From contig DBWX01000003.1 in assembly GCA_002309175.1 (NCBI GenBank), forward strand, positions 15,121 to 45,109: DNA of 29,989 nucleotides. Direction: 5' to 3'. Below are positions 16,618 to 24,802 of this stretch, piece after piece. The DNA comes from Ruminococcaceae bacterium UBA1227 (GTDB taxonomy: Bacteria > Bacillota > Clostridia > Oscillospirales > Acutalibacteraceae). Position numbers and translations under genes: made by a program. Within the stretch, counting starts at the first letter, position 1. Every line of letters begins with the position of its first letter. Under the pieces are notes generated by a model. It ran no database searches. It worked only from the letters and a program-made list of their open reading frames with translations, and had not been told where the DNA came from.

Positions 16618-17730
16618 ATGAATTCAAAAAAGGCTTTTAAGAAGATTGTCGGAGTGTTTCTAATCATTTTAGCTATCCTGCTTTTAATCTGGCTGCTCGT
16701 TTTTATCAACAGCAAGATCAGGTTCAAACGTGACAAAGCTTTTCTGGAAGAAAAGGGATACTGCGATTTTGTAACCGCAGGAGAATATTCAGTGAATGTG
16801 CTTTCATTCGGCAACGAAAACGGAAAACACCGAATCATAGCTATGGCAGGTTACGGTATTCCCGACAGCTGTATCACTATGCGGAAAATGACTGCTGCAC
16901 TCGAAACTAATAATCAGGTGATCTTCATTGACCGAGCAGGATACGGCATCAGCGATGACACGGCGCAGGATATGACAGTTGAAAATATCGTGGAGGGATA
17001 TAGAACTGCACTAAAAAACGCAGGGATTAAAGCGCCTTATGTGCTTATGCCACATTCCATAGGCGGTGTATATGCGACTTATTGGGAGAGCAAATACCCA
17101 GATGAGATCGAAGCTGTTGCGATCATTGACGGCACGGAGCTGGAAGCAATAACTCCCGATGAGCAGGATAATGACGAAGCTGCACTATATTACAGGCTTG
17201 TTAAATGCGGTATCGGCGGCACAGGTGATATGCTTCTGAAACACTTTCTTCCGCCGAAGGGATGGCTGAACGATGATGAACAAAAAGCGGAATATGCAAT
17301 GGCACTGATGACTTATGATTCTCGTGCGCTTCTTTCCGAGAGTGAACAGGAATCACGTAATATAAATACGGCGTGGGAAGCGATCTTGACCAACGATATT
17401 CCGAAGATATACATCTCTACGGCTTACTTCACAGCGGAGGATATTGAAGCAGACGACATTCTGACAGATGAAATGATCGACGAGCTGATGTCTGACCGCA
17501 AAGAGTTGAAATCGGAGCTGCCAAAAACGCAGGAGGAACGCCGCCAAATGGCACTGGAGGATTACCTTGAGATTGTACGTGATTATAAGGAGAGAGTTTT
17601 GCTTCCGTATTTAGAAAAGCTCGGCAACTGTGAACTGGTCAGTCTGCCGGGTGATCATCTGATCTATGAGCAAAAGCCCGATGAATGCGGACAGATCATC
17701 ATGGATTTTATTGATGGTTTGGAAAAATAA
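16618..17730 (+). CDS. Membrane-anchored alpha/beta hydrolase
   Basis: 370 residues from the ATG at 16618, which has TAGGAGC 7 bases upstream; a TTG 24 bases further up is less likely. Residues 9-31 form one N-terminal membrane anchor, and the hydrolase domain is probably outside (no strong cluster after the span, so side uncertain). The alpha/beta-hydrolase signs are: oxyanion region MAGYGIPDS (76-84), VIFIDRAGYG (101-110), nucleophile elbow PHSIGG (S147), an acid candidate D171 in IIDGTE, and the catalytic His in PGDHL (about 346). The substrate cannot be told. Codon choice is richer in A/T third bases (GCA, AAA, ATA, GAA) than in argS or ddl, which hints at acquisition. It sits alone between argS and a strong terminator. 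Confidence 0.9.
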   Translation: MNSKKAFKKIVGVFLIILAILLLIWLLVFINSKIRFKRDKAFLEEKGYCDFVTAGEYSVNVLSFGNENGKHRIIAMAGYGIPDSCITMRKMTAALETNNQVIFIDRAGYGISDDTAQDMTVENIVEGYRTALKNAGIKAPYVLMPHSIGGVYATYWESKYPDEIEAVAIIDGTELEAITPDEQDNDEAALYYRLVKCGIGGTGDMLLKHFLPPKGWLNDDEQKAEYAMALMTYDSRALLSESEQESRNINTAWEAILTNDIPKIYISTAYFTAEDIEADDILTDEMIDELMSDRKELKSELPKTQEERRQMALEDYLEIVRDYKERVLLPYLEKLGNCELVSLPGDHLIYEQKPDECGQIIMDFIDGLEK

Positions 17731-17794
17731 TACTGATTTATCTTAACACCAAATGCTGAAAATAGACGCGCCTGAGCGCATGTGATAAAAAAAT

Positions 17795-17832
17795 AAGCCT
17801 TACCGCATCTGCGGTAAGGCTTTTATTTTTTT
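17795..17832. terminator. Strong bidirectional terminator
   Basis: Perfect 12-bp stem AAGCCTTACCGC (17795-17806) with GCGGTAAGGCTT (17811-17822), ATCT loop, T-rich run to 17832 on the plus strand and a run of A before the stem for the minus strand. It separates the hydrolase gene from lysC, which converge here. Confidence 0.95.
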
Positions 17833-17836
17833 TTGC

Positions 17837-19048
17837 TCAGTCCTCGGGGAAGAAGGAGTCGTGGATGGCGGAAATCGCCTTGTCCGCGTCACCCTGGTCA
17901 ACGAGAACGGAAATCTTGATTTCACTTGTGGAGATCATCTGGATGTTGATACCGGCATCAAAGAGGGCCTCAAACATCTGTGAAGCGGTGCCGGGATGAG
18001 TCTCCATGCCGGCGCCGACAATTGATACTTTGGAGACGTTTGTGTCAACGATGAAGTTATCCTCAGTGAGGTCGGGGAAAGCCTCGAAAACGGCATCCCT
18101 GGCGAGCTGATCGTCTCCGCGCGGAACGGTGAAAGTGATATCTTTCGTGCCGTCACGGCCGACAGACTGAAGGATGATGTCGACATTTACTTTTCTGTAA
18201 GCAAGCTTTGAGAAGAGTTTGAAAGCGATACCGGGGCTGTCCGGAAGTCTGAGTACTGATATACGGGCGACGTCGTTGTCCTTTGCGACACCGCGGATTA
18301 ACATTTTTTCCATTTTCGTGGCCTCCTTAACGATTGTGCCGGGTTCCCTCTCTATGCTGGACAGAACCTCGAGTTCGACATTGTACTTCTTCGCCATTTC
18401 AACAGAGCGGTTGTTGAGTACCTGTGCGCCGCATGATGCGAGTTCGAGCATCTCGTCATAAGTTATTTCGCTCAGTTTTACCGCGCCTTTGACCTTTCTC
18501 GGATCGGCCGTGAATACGCCTGTGACGTCCGTGAAGATCTGGCATCTGTCAGCATGGAGCGCTGCCGCGAGGGCAACTGCCGAAGTGTCTGAACCGCCTC
18601 TGCCGAGGGTGGTGATATCGTCATATTTGTTGATGCCCTGGAAACCCGCAACTACGACGATTTTATGGCTGTCGAGTTCGTTCTGAAGACGTTCCTTGTT
18701 TATCTTTTTGATACGGGCTGCGGTGTAACTGGAGTTTGTTGTGAAGCCTGCCTGCCAGCCGAGAAGCGAGACGACCGGAAGGCCGATTTTCTCGAGCGCC
18801 ATGGCAAGCAGGGAAATTGAAATCTGTTCGCCGGCGGAGACGAGCATATCATGCTCACGTCTCGAGTGGTTGGGGTTGATCTCGTTCGCTTTGGCGATGA
18901 GGTCGTCAGTCGTGTCGCCCTGCGCGGACACGACGACAATTACGTCGTTGCCCTCGGAATAGGTCTCGGCGACAATGCCGGCGACCCGGGCGATAGAGGG
19001 TGCATCCTTGACGGATGTTCCTCCGAATTTCTGAACTATGAGTGCCAT
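17837..19048 (-). CDS. lysC: Aspartate kinase
   Basis: Phosphorylates aspartate, the first step to lysine, threonine and methionine. 403 residues from the ATG at 19048 (MALIVQKFGGTSV), with AAGGAG 7 bases before it; an in-frame ATG eight codons upstream lies inside hom. Seen: KFGGTSV (7-13), the substrate loop GWQAGFTTNSSYTAA, GRGGSDTSA, and FTDVTGVFTADPR. The last 150 residues form a pair of ACT domains (SPGIAFKLFSKLA and VSIVGAGMETHPGTASQMFEAL), typical of feedback-regulated kinases of this size. It follows hom by 10 bases. The reading frame has no internal second start of note, so a separate beta subunit is not obvious. Confidence 0.95.
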   Translation of the reverse strand: MALIVQKFGGTSVKDAPSIARVAGIVAETYSEGNDVIVVVSAQGDTTDDLIAKANEINPNHSRREHDMLVSAGEQISISLLAMALEKIGLPVVSLLGWQAGFTTNSSYTAARIKKINKERLQNELDSHKIVVVAGFQGINKYDDITTLGRGGSDTSAVALAAALHADRCQIFTDVTGVFTADPRKVKGAVKLSEITYDEMLELASCGAQVLNNRSVEMAKKYNVELEVLSSIEREPGTIVKEATKMEKMLIRGVAKDNDVARISVLRLPDSPGIAFKLFSKLAYRKVNVDIILQSVGRDGTKDITFTVPRGDDQLARDAVFEAFPDLTEDNFIVDTNVSKVSIVGAGMETHPGTASQMFEALFDAGINIQMISTSEIKISVLVDQGDADKAISAIHDSFFPED

Positions 19049-19058
19049 TGTTTTCTCC

Positions 19059-20207
19059 TTAGCATTTTGCAACGCGTATCAGGCTCTTCGGTTCTCCGGA
19101 GAGTTTCGCGCGAAGATTGTTTTCCGTTATGGGTTTTGTGATGAAGGCGTCTTCACTGAGTTTTTCGCTTATCAGCGATGTGTCAAGTGATGCCCCGCGG
19201 ACATAGTACTCGTTCTCGACTTCCCTGTAGTCGGCTATGAGTTCCGGCTTTTCGGGGCCCCAGAAGATGGGTCTGCGGACCGCGTCGTGCTCGGCGCAGT
19301 CGAGCGCGTCAGCCACGACGGCGCTTGCCGTCGGGAGCTTGCCTGCGCCCTTGCCGTAGAAGAGCACCTGGTCGGTGGCGTCGCCGTCGACCTCGACGGC
19401 ATTGAAGACGTCTGAAACGGCGGAAAGCTGGCTTTCAGCCCTTACGACGGCCGGGCTGACGATGATGTAGAGACGGCCGTCAGCGAGTTTTTCCGCCGTA
19501 CCTATGAGTTTTATCGCGGCGCCTTTTCCGGCAACATTCGCGACATCCTCAAGAGTTATTTTTGTTATGCCCTCACAGTGGACGTCCTTCGGATAGACGT
19601 GGTTGCCGAAGGCGAGCGCCGCGAGTATGCAGATTTTTCTGCAGGCGTCGTGTCCTTCCACGTCCGCCGTGGGGTCCTTTTCGGCATAGCCGTTGGCCTG
19701 AGCTATCGAAAGCGCATCCTCAAAGGACATGTTCTCACGGATCATCTTTGTGAGTATGAAGTTCGTGGTGCCGTTTAGTATTCCGTTCACTGAGCGGATA
19801 TTGTTTGCCCTCATACAGAATGTCAGAGGTCTGATGACGGGTATTCCGCCGCCTACGGCAGCCTCAAACATGAAGTTTACATTGTTCTCTTTTGCAAGTG
19901 TTATGAGCTCGAGGCCCTTCTCCGCAACGAGTTCCTTGTTCGACGTAACTACGTGCTTTTTGGCCTTGAGGCACTTTGAGACAAATTCGAAAGCGGGGTT
20001 TTGTCCGCCCATGGTCTCTATGACAATCTTCACGGTCTCGTCGTTTAAGATGTCATTGAAATCCTTGGTAAATTTCGCGGCATTCTCGTCACCGGGGAAT
20101 TCACGCAGATCGAGTATGTACTTTACGGTGAGTCCGAGGTCTTTTCTGTTTATGATTTCAACCACGCCCGAGCCTACCGTTCCGTAGCCCATTACTGCAA
20201 CATTCAT
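19059..20207 (-). CDS. hom: Homoserine dehydrogenase, short C-terminus
   Basis: Reduces aspartate semialdehyde to homoserine with NAD(P)H. 382 residues. N-terminal Rossmann motif GYGTVGSGV (8-16), then VVTSNKELVAE (nucleotide and substrate site), AAVGGGIPVI, NGTTNFILTKM and the catalytic-region lysine in GKGAGKLPTASAV. Full-length relatives of this type carry a C-terminal ACT domain of about 80 residues for threonine inhibition. Here only about 50 residues follow the core (EYYVRGASLDTSLISEKL onward) and they do not read as a complete ACT domain. ATG at 20207 after GAGAGGA. It is the first gene of a hom-lysC operon. Confidence 0.94.
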   Translation of the reverse strand: MNVAVMGYGTVGSGVVEIINRKDLGLTVKYILDLREFPGDENAAKFTKDFNDILNDETVKIVIETMGGQNPAFEFVSKCLKAKKHVVTSNKELVAEKGLELITLAKENNVNFMFEAAVGGGIPVIRPLTFCMRANNIRSVNGILNGTTNFILTKMIRENMSFEDALSIAQANGYAEKDPTADVEGHDACRKICILAALAFGNHVYPKDVHCEGITKITLEDVANVAGKGAAIKLIGTAEKLADGRLYIIVSPAVVRAESQLSAVSDVFNAVEVDGDATDQVLFYGKGAGKLPTASAVVADALDCAEHDAVRRPIFWGPEKPELIADYREVENEYYVRGASLDTSLISEKLSEDAFITKPITENNLRAKLSGEPKSLIRVAKC

Positions 20208-20244
20208 GCGGTCACGTCCTCTCTTTCGGAAAAATAATGTAATA

Positions 20245-20273
20245 ATAATAGCACAATGAATCTTAAAATGAAA
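20245..20273 (-). promoter_or_regulatory. Weak candidate promoter of hom-lysC
   Basis: On the minus strand TATTAT (20250-20245) lies 17 bases after the poor -35 TTTCAT (20273-20268), about 35 bases before the hom ATG. The region is very AT-rich and other registers are possible. Confidence 0.25.
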
Positions 20274-20296
20274 TAAAATCTTAATTCTTTTTTATG

Positions 20297-20325
20297 TTGT
20301 TTATTGTATGTCCGTGTTGTAGAAT
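20297..20325 (+). promoter_or_regulatory. Promoter of the AI-2E-family gene
   Basis: TTGTTT (20297-20302), 17-base spacer, TAGAAT (20320-20325); about 30 bases before the start codon. Confidence 0.55.
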
Positions 20326-20359
20326 ATTCACGTAATAAATCTTTCGGGAGGTGAATGCT

Positions 20360-21616
20360 TTGGAACAGATTGAAAAACGACGCAATTTTATCATAAATGT
20401 CTTCTATATTACGATACTCATTGCAATCGTTGCTCTTGTCCTGAAGTATGCATTTTATCCGCTGCTTCCTATCTTCATCGCCCTCTTGATCGCACTCGTT
20501 TTACAGCGCCCGATGAAGTTTATAAGCAGGAAACTTAAACTGCCCAGAGCGCTCGTAGCTACGGTGCTTGCGCTTGCTCTCCTCGCCCTCTTGTGCCTGG
20601 GTGTCTATGCCATAGGTGACAGGGTTGTGTCAGAGGGTATAAGCCTCGTAAAACTGATTTCCGAATACTTTTCCGATTACGAGTGGATAGAGTCACAGGT
20701 CTACGGAATTTTGGACTCGCTTCCGTCATTTATCTCTGATTCCGTCCGGGACAATGTTGATGAACTGATGGAGAACCTCGAAATCCTCATGTCCAACGAT
20801 CCCGAAATCGCGAACAGGGAGTACACGATTTCCCTCTCCTCGTTTGATTTTTCGGGAATATACGAAAAGCTCACAAGCGGCGTAAGTTCAGGTGTTTCGG
20901 GCGTTATAGCCACTGCGAAACAGATCCCTTCAATACTTGTCGCAATCATAATCTGTATTATTCTTTCCGTCTTCATGACGATAGAGTATGACGAGATTAT
21001 CAGAATCATCGAAAGCATGATCGGCCCTGAACCCACGGAGAAATTCCAGGCCGTAAGGCGCGTCATGAAGACGTCCATGGGTAAACTCGCAAAGGCCTAT
21101 GCCGTCATATGCAGCATGACGTTTATTGAACTGTCTCTGGGCCTCGTAATTCTCAAGGCCATGGGCATTTACAAGGGCGGATATATTCTTGTTATTGCCG
21201 TAATCACTGCCCTTCTGGATATCCTTCCGGTACTCGGAATCGGCACGGTGATGTGGCCCTGGATGGCATTCTGTCTCTTCACGGGTGACATGAAGATGCT
21301 TTTCGGACTCCTTATTATCTACGGCATTATAACCGTTGTCCGTCATGTTATTGAGCCCAAGCTCGTCTCGGATACGATGGAGCTTCCGGCAGCGCTCACT
21401 CTCTCGATAATGTACATAGGACTTAAGTTCTTCGGTGTTGTCGGCATGTTCGCCTTCATCATTATCCTCTACGTTGTCGTAGCTTTGAACAGGGAAGGTG
21501 TAATACACCTGACCTATGATAATCCGGAGGAGGAACTGCCTCCCGCAGAGGATGAAAAGACTGAAACTTCCGGAGAAAAAACTGAAGAAAAGACCGAAGA
21601 AAAAGTAAAGGTTTAA
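20360..21616 (+). CDS. AI-2E family (PF01594) membrane protein
   Basis: 418 residues from TTG at 20360. A GTG at 20351 is also in frame but abuts the ribosome site GGGAGG with no gap, whereas the TTG is 8 bases from it. About eight membrane spans: two near the N-terminus (10-65), a loop region with long amphipathic stretches, and a cluster from 195 to 370. The family signs are the N-terminal block with PLLPIFIALLIALVLQRP, the middle ITALLDILPVLGIGTVMWPW, and the C-terminal IEPKLVSDTMELPAALTL. The family includes transporters (for example TqsA, Na+/H+ exchangers) and the sporulation protein YtvI; the specific substrate is not readable. The C-terminus is a short acidic Glu/Lys tail. A strong terminator ends the unit. 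Confidence 0.9.
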   Translation: MEQIEKRRNFIINVFYITILIAIVALVLKYAFYPLLPIFIALLIALVLQRPMKFISRKLKLPRALVATVLALALLALLCLGVYAIGDRVVSEGISLVKLISEYFSDYEWIESQVYGILDSLPSFISDSVRDNVDELMENLEILMSNDPEIANREYTISLSSFDFSGIYEKLTSGVSSGVSGVIATAKQIPSILVAIIICIILSVFMTIEYDEIIRIIESMIGPEPTEKFQAVRRVMKTSMGKLAKAYAVICSMTFIELSLGLVILKAMGIYKGGYILVIAVITALLDILPVLGIGTVMWPWMAFCLFTGDMKMLFGLLIIYGIITVVRHVIEPKLVSDTMELPAALTLSIMYIGLKFFGVVGMFAFIIILYVVVALNREGVIHLTYDNPEEELPPAEDEKTETSGEKTEEKTEEKVKV

Positions 21617-21621
21617 GCGGA

Positions 21622-21660
21622 AAAGACCCCCTCGCCGAGGGGGTCTTTCTTTGTTATTTT
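21622..21660 (+). terminator. Rho-independent terminator
   Basis: AAAGACCCCCTC (21622-21633) pairs with GAGGGGGTCTTT (21637-21648), loop GCC, followed by a T-rich tract. It ends the AI-2E-family gene and insulates it from the rpe operon. Confidence 0.9.
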
Positions 21661-21682
21661 CTTAATAATTTTACCGATATTG

Positions 21683-21711
21683 TTTATTTTTCGCGGCGTA
21701 TGTGTTATACT
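21683..21711 (+). promoter_or_regulatory. Extended -10 promoter of the rpe-rnf-thiI gene string
   Basis: TATACT (21706-21711) preceded by TGT (21703-21705) makes an extended -10; the -35 TTTATT (21683-21688) is weak but at the ideal 17-base spacing. It is the only good promoter seen before the long overlapping gene string that starts with rpe. Confidence 0.55.
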
Positions 21712-21754
21712 TAATCGATTATTTCTTTATTTATTATTATTCAGAGGTACTGTT

Positions 21755-22414
21755 ATGGTTATTATATCACCTTCACTTCTCTCATGTGACTTCGCCAGGA
21801 TGGGCGAAGAGGTGACAAGGATGGAAGAGGCCGGCGCGCAATGGATGCACATTGACGTAATGGACGGCCATTTCGTTCCGAACATAACAATAGGCGCGCC
21901 GGTGCTGAAAAGTCTGAAAAAGCAGATGAACAGCCTGGCGGATGTTCATCTCATGATCTCGGATCCGCTGAAGTATGCCGAGGATTTCGCCAAGGCCGGT
22001 GCTGACTACATCACCTTCCACGTCGAATCCGACTCCGATCCGGTCGAGACTATCGAGAGGATAAGGGAACTCGGCTGTCACCCGTCAATATCCGTAAAGC
22101 CGATGACTCCGGCTGAGGTGATTTTCCCTTACCTGGACAAGGTTGACATGGTCCTCGTCATGACGGTTGAGCCGGGATTCGGCGGACAGTCCTTCATGGA
22201 GGACATGATGCCGAAGGTGAAAGCCATACGCGAAGAATGCAATCGCCGCGGCCTTTATGACATGCATATTCAGGTCGACGGCGGTATAGATACCGTAACA
22301 ATCGGGGAGGCCGCAAGGGCAGGAGCTGACGTCTTCGTCTCGGGCAGCGCGATTTTCAGGGCGCCCGACGCCGCGGCCATAATCAAAGAACTTAAGGAGA
22401 AAGCAACGGTATGA
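21755..22414 (+). CDS. rpe: Ribulose-phosphate 3-epimerase
   Basis: Interconverts ribulose-5-phosphate and xylulose-5-phosphate in the pentose phosphate pathway. 219 residues, full length, starting at ATG 21755 after CAGAGGT; the open frame to the left encodes nothing familiar. Motifs: SPSLLSCDF at the start, HIDVMDGHFVPNITIG (metal and catalytic Asp), VMTVEPGFGGQ, VDGGID (second catalytic Asp) and VSGSAIF (phosphate site). It opens the long operon, and its stop overlaps the start of the rnfD-like gene as ATGA. Confidence 0.97.
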   Translation: MVIISPSLLSCDFARMGEEVTRMEEAGAQWMHIDVMDGHFVPNITIGAPVLKSLKKQMNSLADVHLMISDPLKYAEDFAKAGADYITFHVESDSDPVETIERIRELGCHPSISVKPMTPAEVIFPYLDKVDMVLVMTVEPGFGGQSFMEDMMPKVKAIREECNRRGLYDMHIQVDGGIDTVTIGEAARAGADVFVSGSAIFRAPDAAAIIKELKEKATV

Positions 22415-23673
22415 ACAAAGTACGCTCATTCATGATGGACATGATTATCATGCTCCTCGCCGTCTCCGTAGTTGCCGTATACACGTACGGCATACGGGCG
22501 CTGTGGAGTATAATCCTGTCCGTAGCGGCGGCTATCCTGACTGAAGTGATAGGATATGTCGTCTTCATGAAGAAAAATCCGATAAGGCTTGCCGATCTGT
22601 CGGCGGTCTTCACGGGACTTGCCGTGGCGCTCGCTCTGCCGTCGGCGGCTCCGTTCTGGCTCGCGCCCATGGGCGCAATTTTCGCCATTGCGGTTGCAAA
22701 GCTGCCTTTCGGCGACACGACCACTCAGCCGTTCGTGCCCGCTGCAGCCGGCATAGGCTTTGTGACACTCAGCTGGCCTTCGCTGATGTTCGCATATCCG
22801 AACCTCGCAATAGGAAAGCTCTCGACAGTCTCAACCGCTGAAGGCTTCGTGCCGGGAACATCTCTCGCTGAGATGCTTTCGCAGTCCCGTTCGATAGGAA
22901 CAAATCTCCTGAATGTGCTCGATATTTTAATCGGCAGAATTCCGGGCCCGATGGGCGCGTCCTGCCTCATTCTCATGATCGGCACATTCCTCTACCTTGT
23001 TATCCGCAAGCAGCCCGGAGCATGGGCGACACTCAGCTTTGTTCTCACATGCGCCGTCCTTGCTTTCCTCTTCCCGCGTATTATGACCGGCCGCGGATAC
23101 TCCGTGCTCATGGAACTCGGAGCCGGCCTGCTCTTCTACTGCGGTGTATTCTTCCTTGCGGATCCGGCGACGGGTCCCTCAACAAACCGCGGCCGTGTCC
23201 TCTACGGAATAGCCGCAGGTATTCTCACAATGATCTTACGTCGTGTGGGCACATATGAAGAGAGCGTAATCTTTGTAGTGCTCATCATGAATGCCATAGC
23301 CGATGTATTTGACAGCGTGTCCGACAAGCTGCCCGGTCTCATAAAGAAGGGCGGCGCGAAGGCACGCGAGCCGAAGCACGGCCTGACGCCTGCTCTCGCC
23401 GAAGGTGAGGAGCCTGCGGAAGCTCCGCAGGAGGAACCCGCACCGCAGGCGGAGGAGGAGCCGCAGGCAGAGCCTGAGCCGGCACCCGAGGCGGAAGCCG
23501 CGCCGCCGGCCGAGCCTCAGCCTGAGCCGGTTCCCGAACCGGTGCCTGAACCGGCACCCGAGCCGGCGCCCGCGCCGGAGCCTGCCGAGAACCCTGCCAT
23601 AGCGGCTGAGGTCGAGGCCCTTCTGGCCGCGATTGTCGAAGGCAACGAGGAAGGAGGCAAGACTGATGAATAG
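22411..23673 (+). CDS. RnfD/NqrB-like membrane protein with long acidic proline-rich tail
   Basis: 420 residues. The first 315 form a multi-span membrane domain of the RnfD/NqrB family. Seen: TTTQPFVPAAAG at 103-114 (family GxNxFNPA), IPGPMGASCL (family IPGxLGETS), and FFLADPATGPSTNRGRVLYG (family DPVTSP..GR..YG). The RnfD flavin is normally esterified to Thr in an [S/T]-G-A-T type motif; the matching place reads F-V-P-G-T150-S-L-A, so the Thr remains but its context is changed. Residues about 316-400 are Glu/Pro/Ala repeats (PEPAPEAE, VPEPVPEPAPEPAP), followed by a short helix (IAAEVEALLAAIVE). Ordinary RnfD has no such tail. It is translationally coupled to rpe (4-base overlap) and to the rnfE-like gene (8-base overlap). 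Confidence 0.85.
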   Translation: MNKVRSFMMDMIIMLLAVSVVAVYTYGIRALWSIILSVAAAILTEVIGYVVFMKKNPIRLADLSAVFTGLAVALALPSAAPFWLAPMGAIFAIAVAKLPFGDTTTQPFVPAAAGIGFVTLSWPSLMFAYPNLAIGKLSTVSTAEGFVPGTSLAEMLSQSRSIGTNLLNVLDILIGRIPGPMGASCLILMIGTFLYLVIRKQPGAWATLSFVLTCAVLAFLFPRIMTGRGYSVLMELGAGLLFYCGVFFLADPATGPSTNRGRVLYGIAAGILTMILRRVGTYEESVIFVVLIMNAIADVFDSVSDKLPGLIKKGGAKAREPKHGLTPALAEGEEPAEAPQEEPAPQAEEEPQAEPEPAPEAEAAPPAEPQPEPVPEPVPEPAPEPAPAPEPAENPAIAAEVEALLAAIVEGNEEGGKTDE

Positions 23674-24802
23674 TCAAAACTACCTCTTCCGTGAAGTGCT
23701 GGCAAAGAACCCGGTGCTCGTGGGTACCATAGGTCTCTGCCCGGTGGTCGCTATCTGCACATCCTTAAAGGCTGCGCTGATAATGTCCGTCATCACACTT
23801 GTAACACTCATAATCGCACAGCTTATAACATCGCTCGTGCTCAAACATCTGCAGCAGTGGATGCGTCTCGGCCTCTACACACTCATCGGCATGATTGTCG
23901 TAATCCCGAGTATGATCCTGGTTGACAAGTTCAGCCCCGAGACCATGCTGGCTCTCGGCATCTATCTGCCGCTTCTCGCCGTAAACCCGCTAATTGTCAG
24001 AAACTGTGAGCGCGAAGCTGTCGAGACGAATATCGGAAGATCACTCATGACATCCATCTGCGCAGGCATGGGTTACTCGGCCGTGCTGATTATTGTCGGA
24101 TTCGCGCGTGAACTTATCGGCGCGGGAACCGTATGGGGACATAAGATTCCCTTCATAATGCCGGCAGAGTCTTTCCTCATGCCCATGGGCGGTTTCATAG
24201 TTATAGCCTATCTCGCGTCAATTCTCCGTATATTCCTGAGAAAGGTCGATCCGGAACTTGCTGACGAACTCGTCACTAATTCCAGAACAAATATTAAGGG
24301 CAGCAAGAAGGCCAAAGTACAGCTTAAAGGTGCGAAGTACGCCGACGGCGCGCAGGGCGTGCCGAGGCGCAGAAAGCCCGAAGCGACGCCGAAGAGAAAA
24401 CGCCGCAGGGCCGCTTCGAAACCGGAGCCCGAGAAACAGGCCTTTGAAGTCATGACCCTTGAGGAGGCCGAGGAGCTCCGCTCCGCGAACCTGCCGCCGG
24501 TCGAGACGACCGTACAGGCAGAGCTCGCCCCTCCGACACCGGAAGATCCGGTTGTCGAGGCGCCTGCGGCCCCCGTTTCACAGAGGACCTCACGCTTTGA
24601 GTTCGTAACTCTCGACCTGGGCGCCGAAGCCAAGGCAAACGGCGACGCGGAACGCTTCGCCGCGGCTGTCGAGGAGAGCAAGGCGGAGCAGAGAAAACCT
24701 CAGAGACGTATCCGCAACAGACGCGGTCAGGAGAAGCAGAGCAGATCCGTGACTGCGGAGGAATACATCGAACCGGCAGAGAAGGAGGGTGAAGAAGAAT
24801 GA
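23666..24802 (+). CDS. RnfE/NqrD-like membrane protein with long basic tail
   Basis: 378 residues, ATG at 23666 after AAGGAGG, overlapping the D gene by 8. Residues 1-195 are the RnfE/NqrD domain with six spans: REVLAKNPVLVGTIGLCP (9-26) with C25, and NPLIVRNCERE (107-117) with C114. These two cysteines are the positions that bind the membrane [2Fe-2S] cluster in Rnf and Nqr, and both are kept. The AGMGYSAVLIIVGFARELIGAGTVWG stretch is also typical. Normal RnfE ends near 200-230; here about 180 more residues follow. They are strongly basic at first (RRRKPEATPKRKRRRAASK) and then contain two similar short motifs, FEVMTLEEAEEL and FEFVTLDLGAEA. No known domain was recognised in the tail. Confidence 0.87.
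   Translation: MNSQNYLFREVLAKNPVLVGTIGLCPVVAICTSLKAALIMSVITLVTLIIAQLITSLVLKHLQQWMRLGLYTLIGMIVVIPSMILVDKFSPETMLALGIYLPLLAVNPLIVRNCEREAVETNIGRSLMTSICAGMGYSAVLIIVGFARELIGAGTVWGHKIPFIMPAESFLMPMGGFIVIAYLASILRIFLRKVDPELADELVTNSRTNIKGSKKAKVQLKGAKYADGAQGVPRRRKPEATPKRKRRRAASKPEPEKQAFEVMTLEEAEELRSANLPPVETTVQAELAPPTPEDPVVEAPAAPVSQRTSRFEFVTLDLGAEAKANGDAERFAAAVEESKAEQRKPQRRIRNRRGQEKQSRSVTAEEYIEPAEKEGEEE

Noticed and set aside
20930..21508. 192-codon minus-strand open frame opposite the AI-2E-family gene
   Set aside because: Shadow frame of a membrane protein; rich in His, Asp and Tyr as expected from reverse-strand reading of hydrophobic codons.
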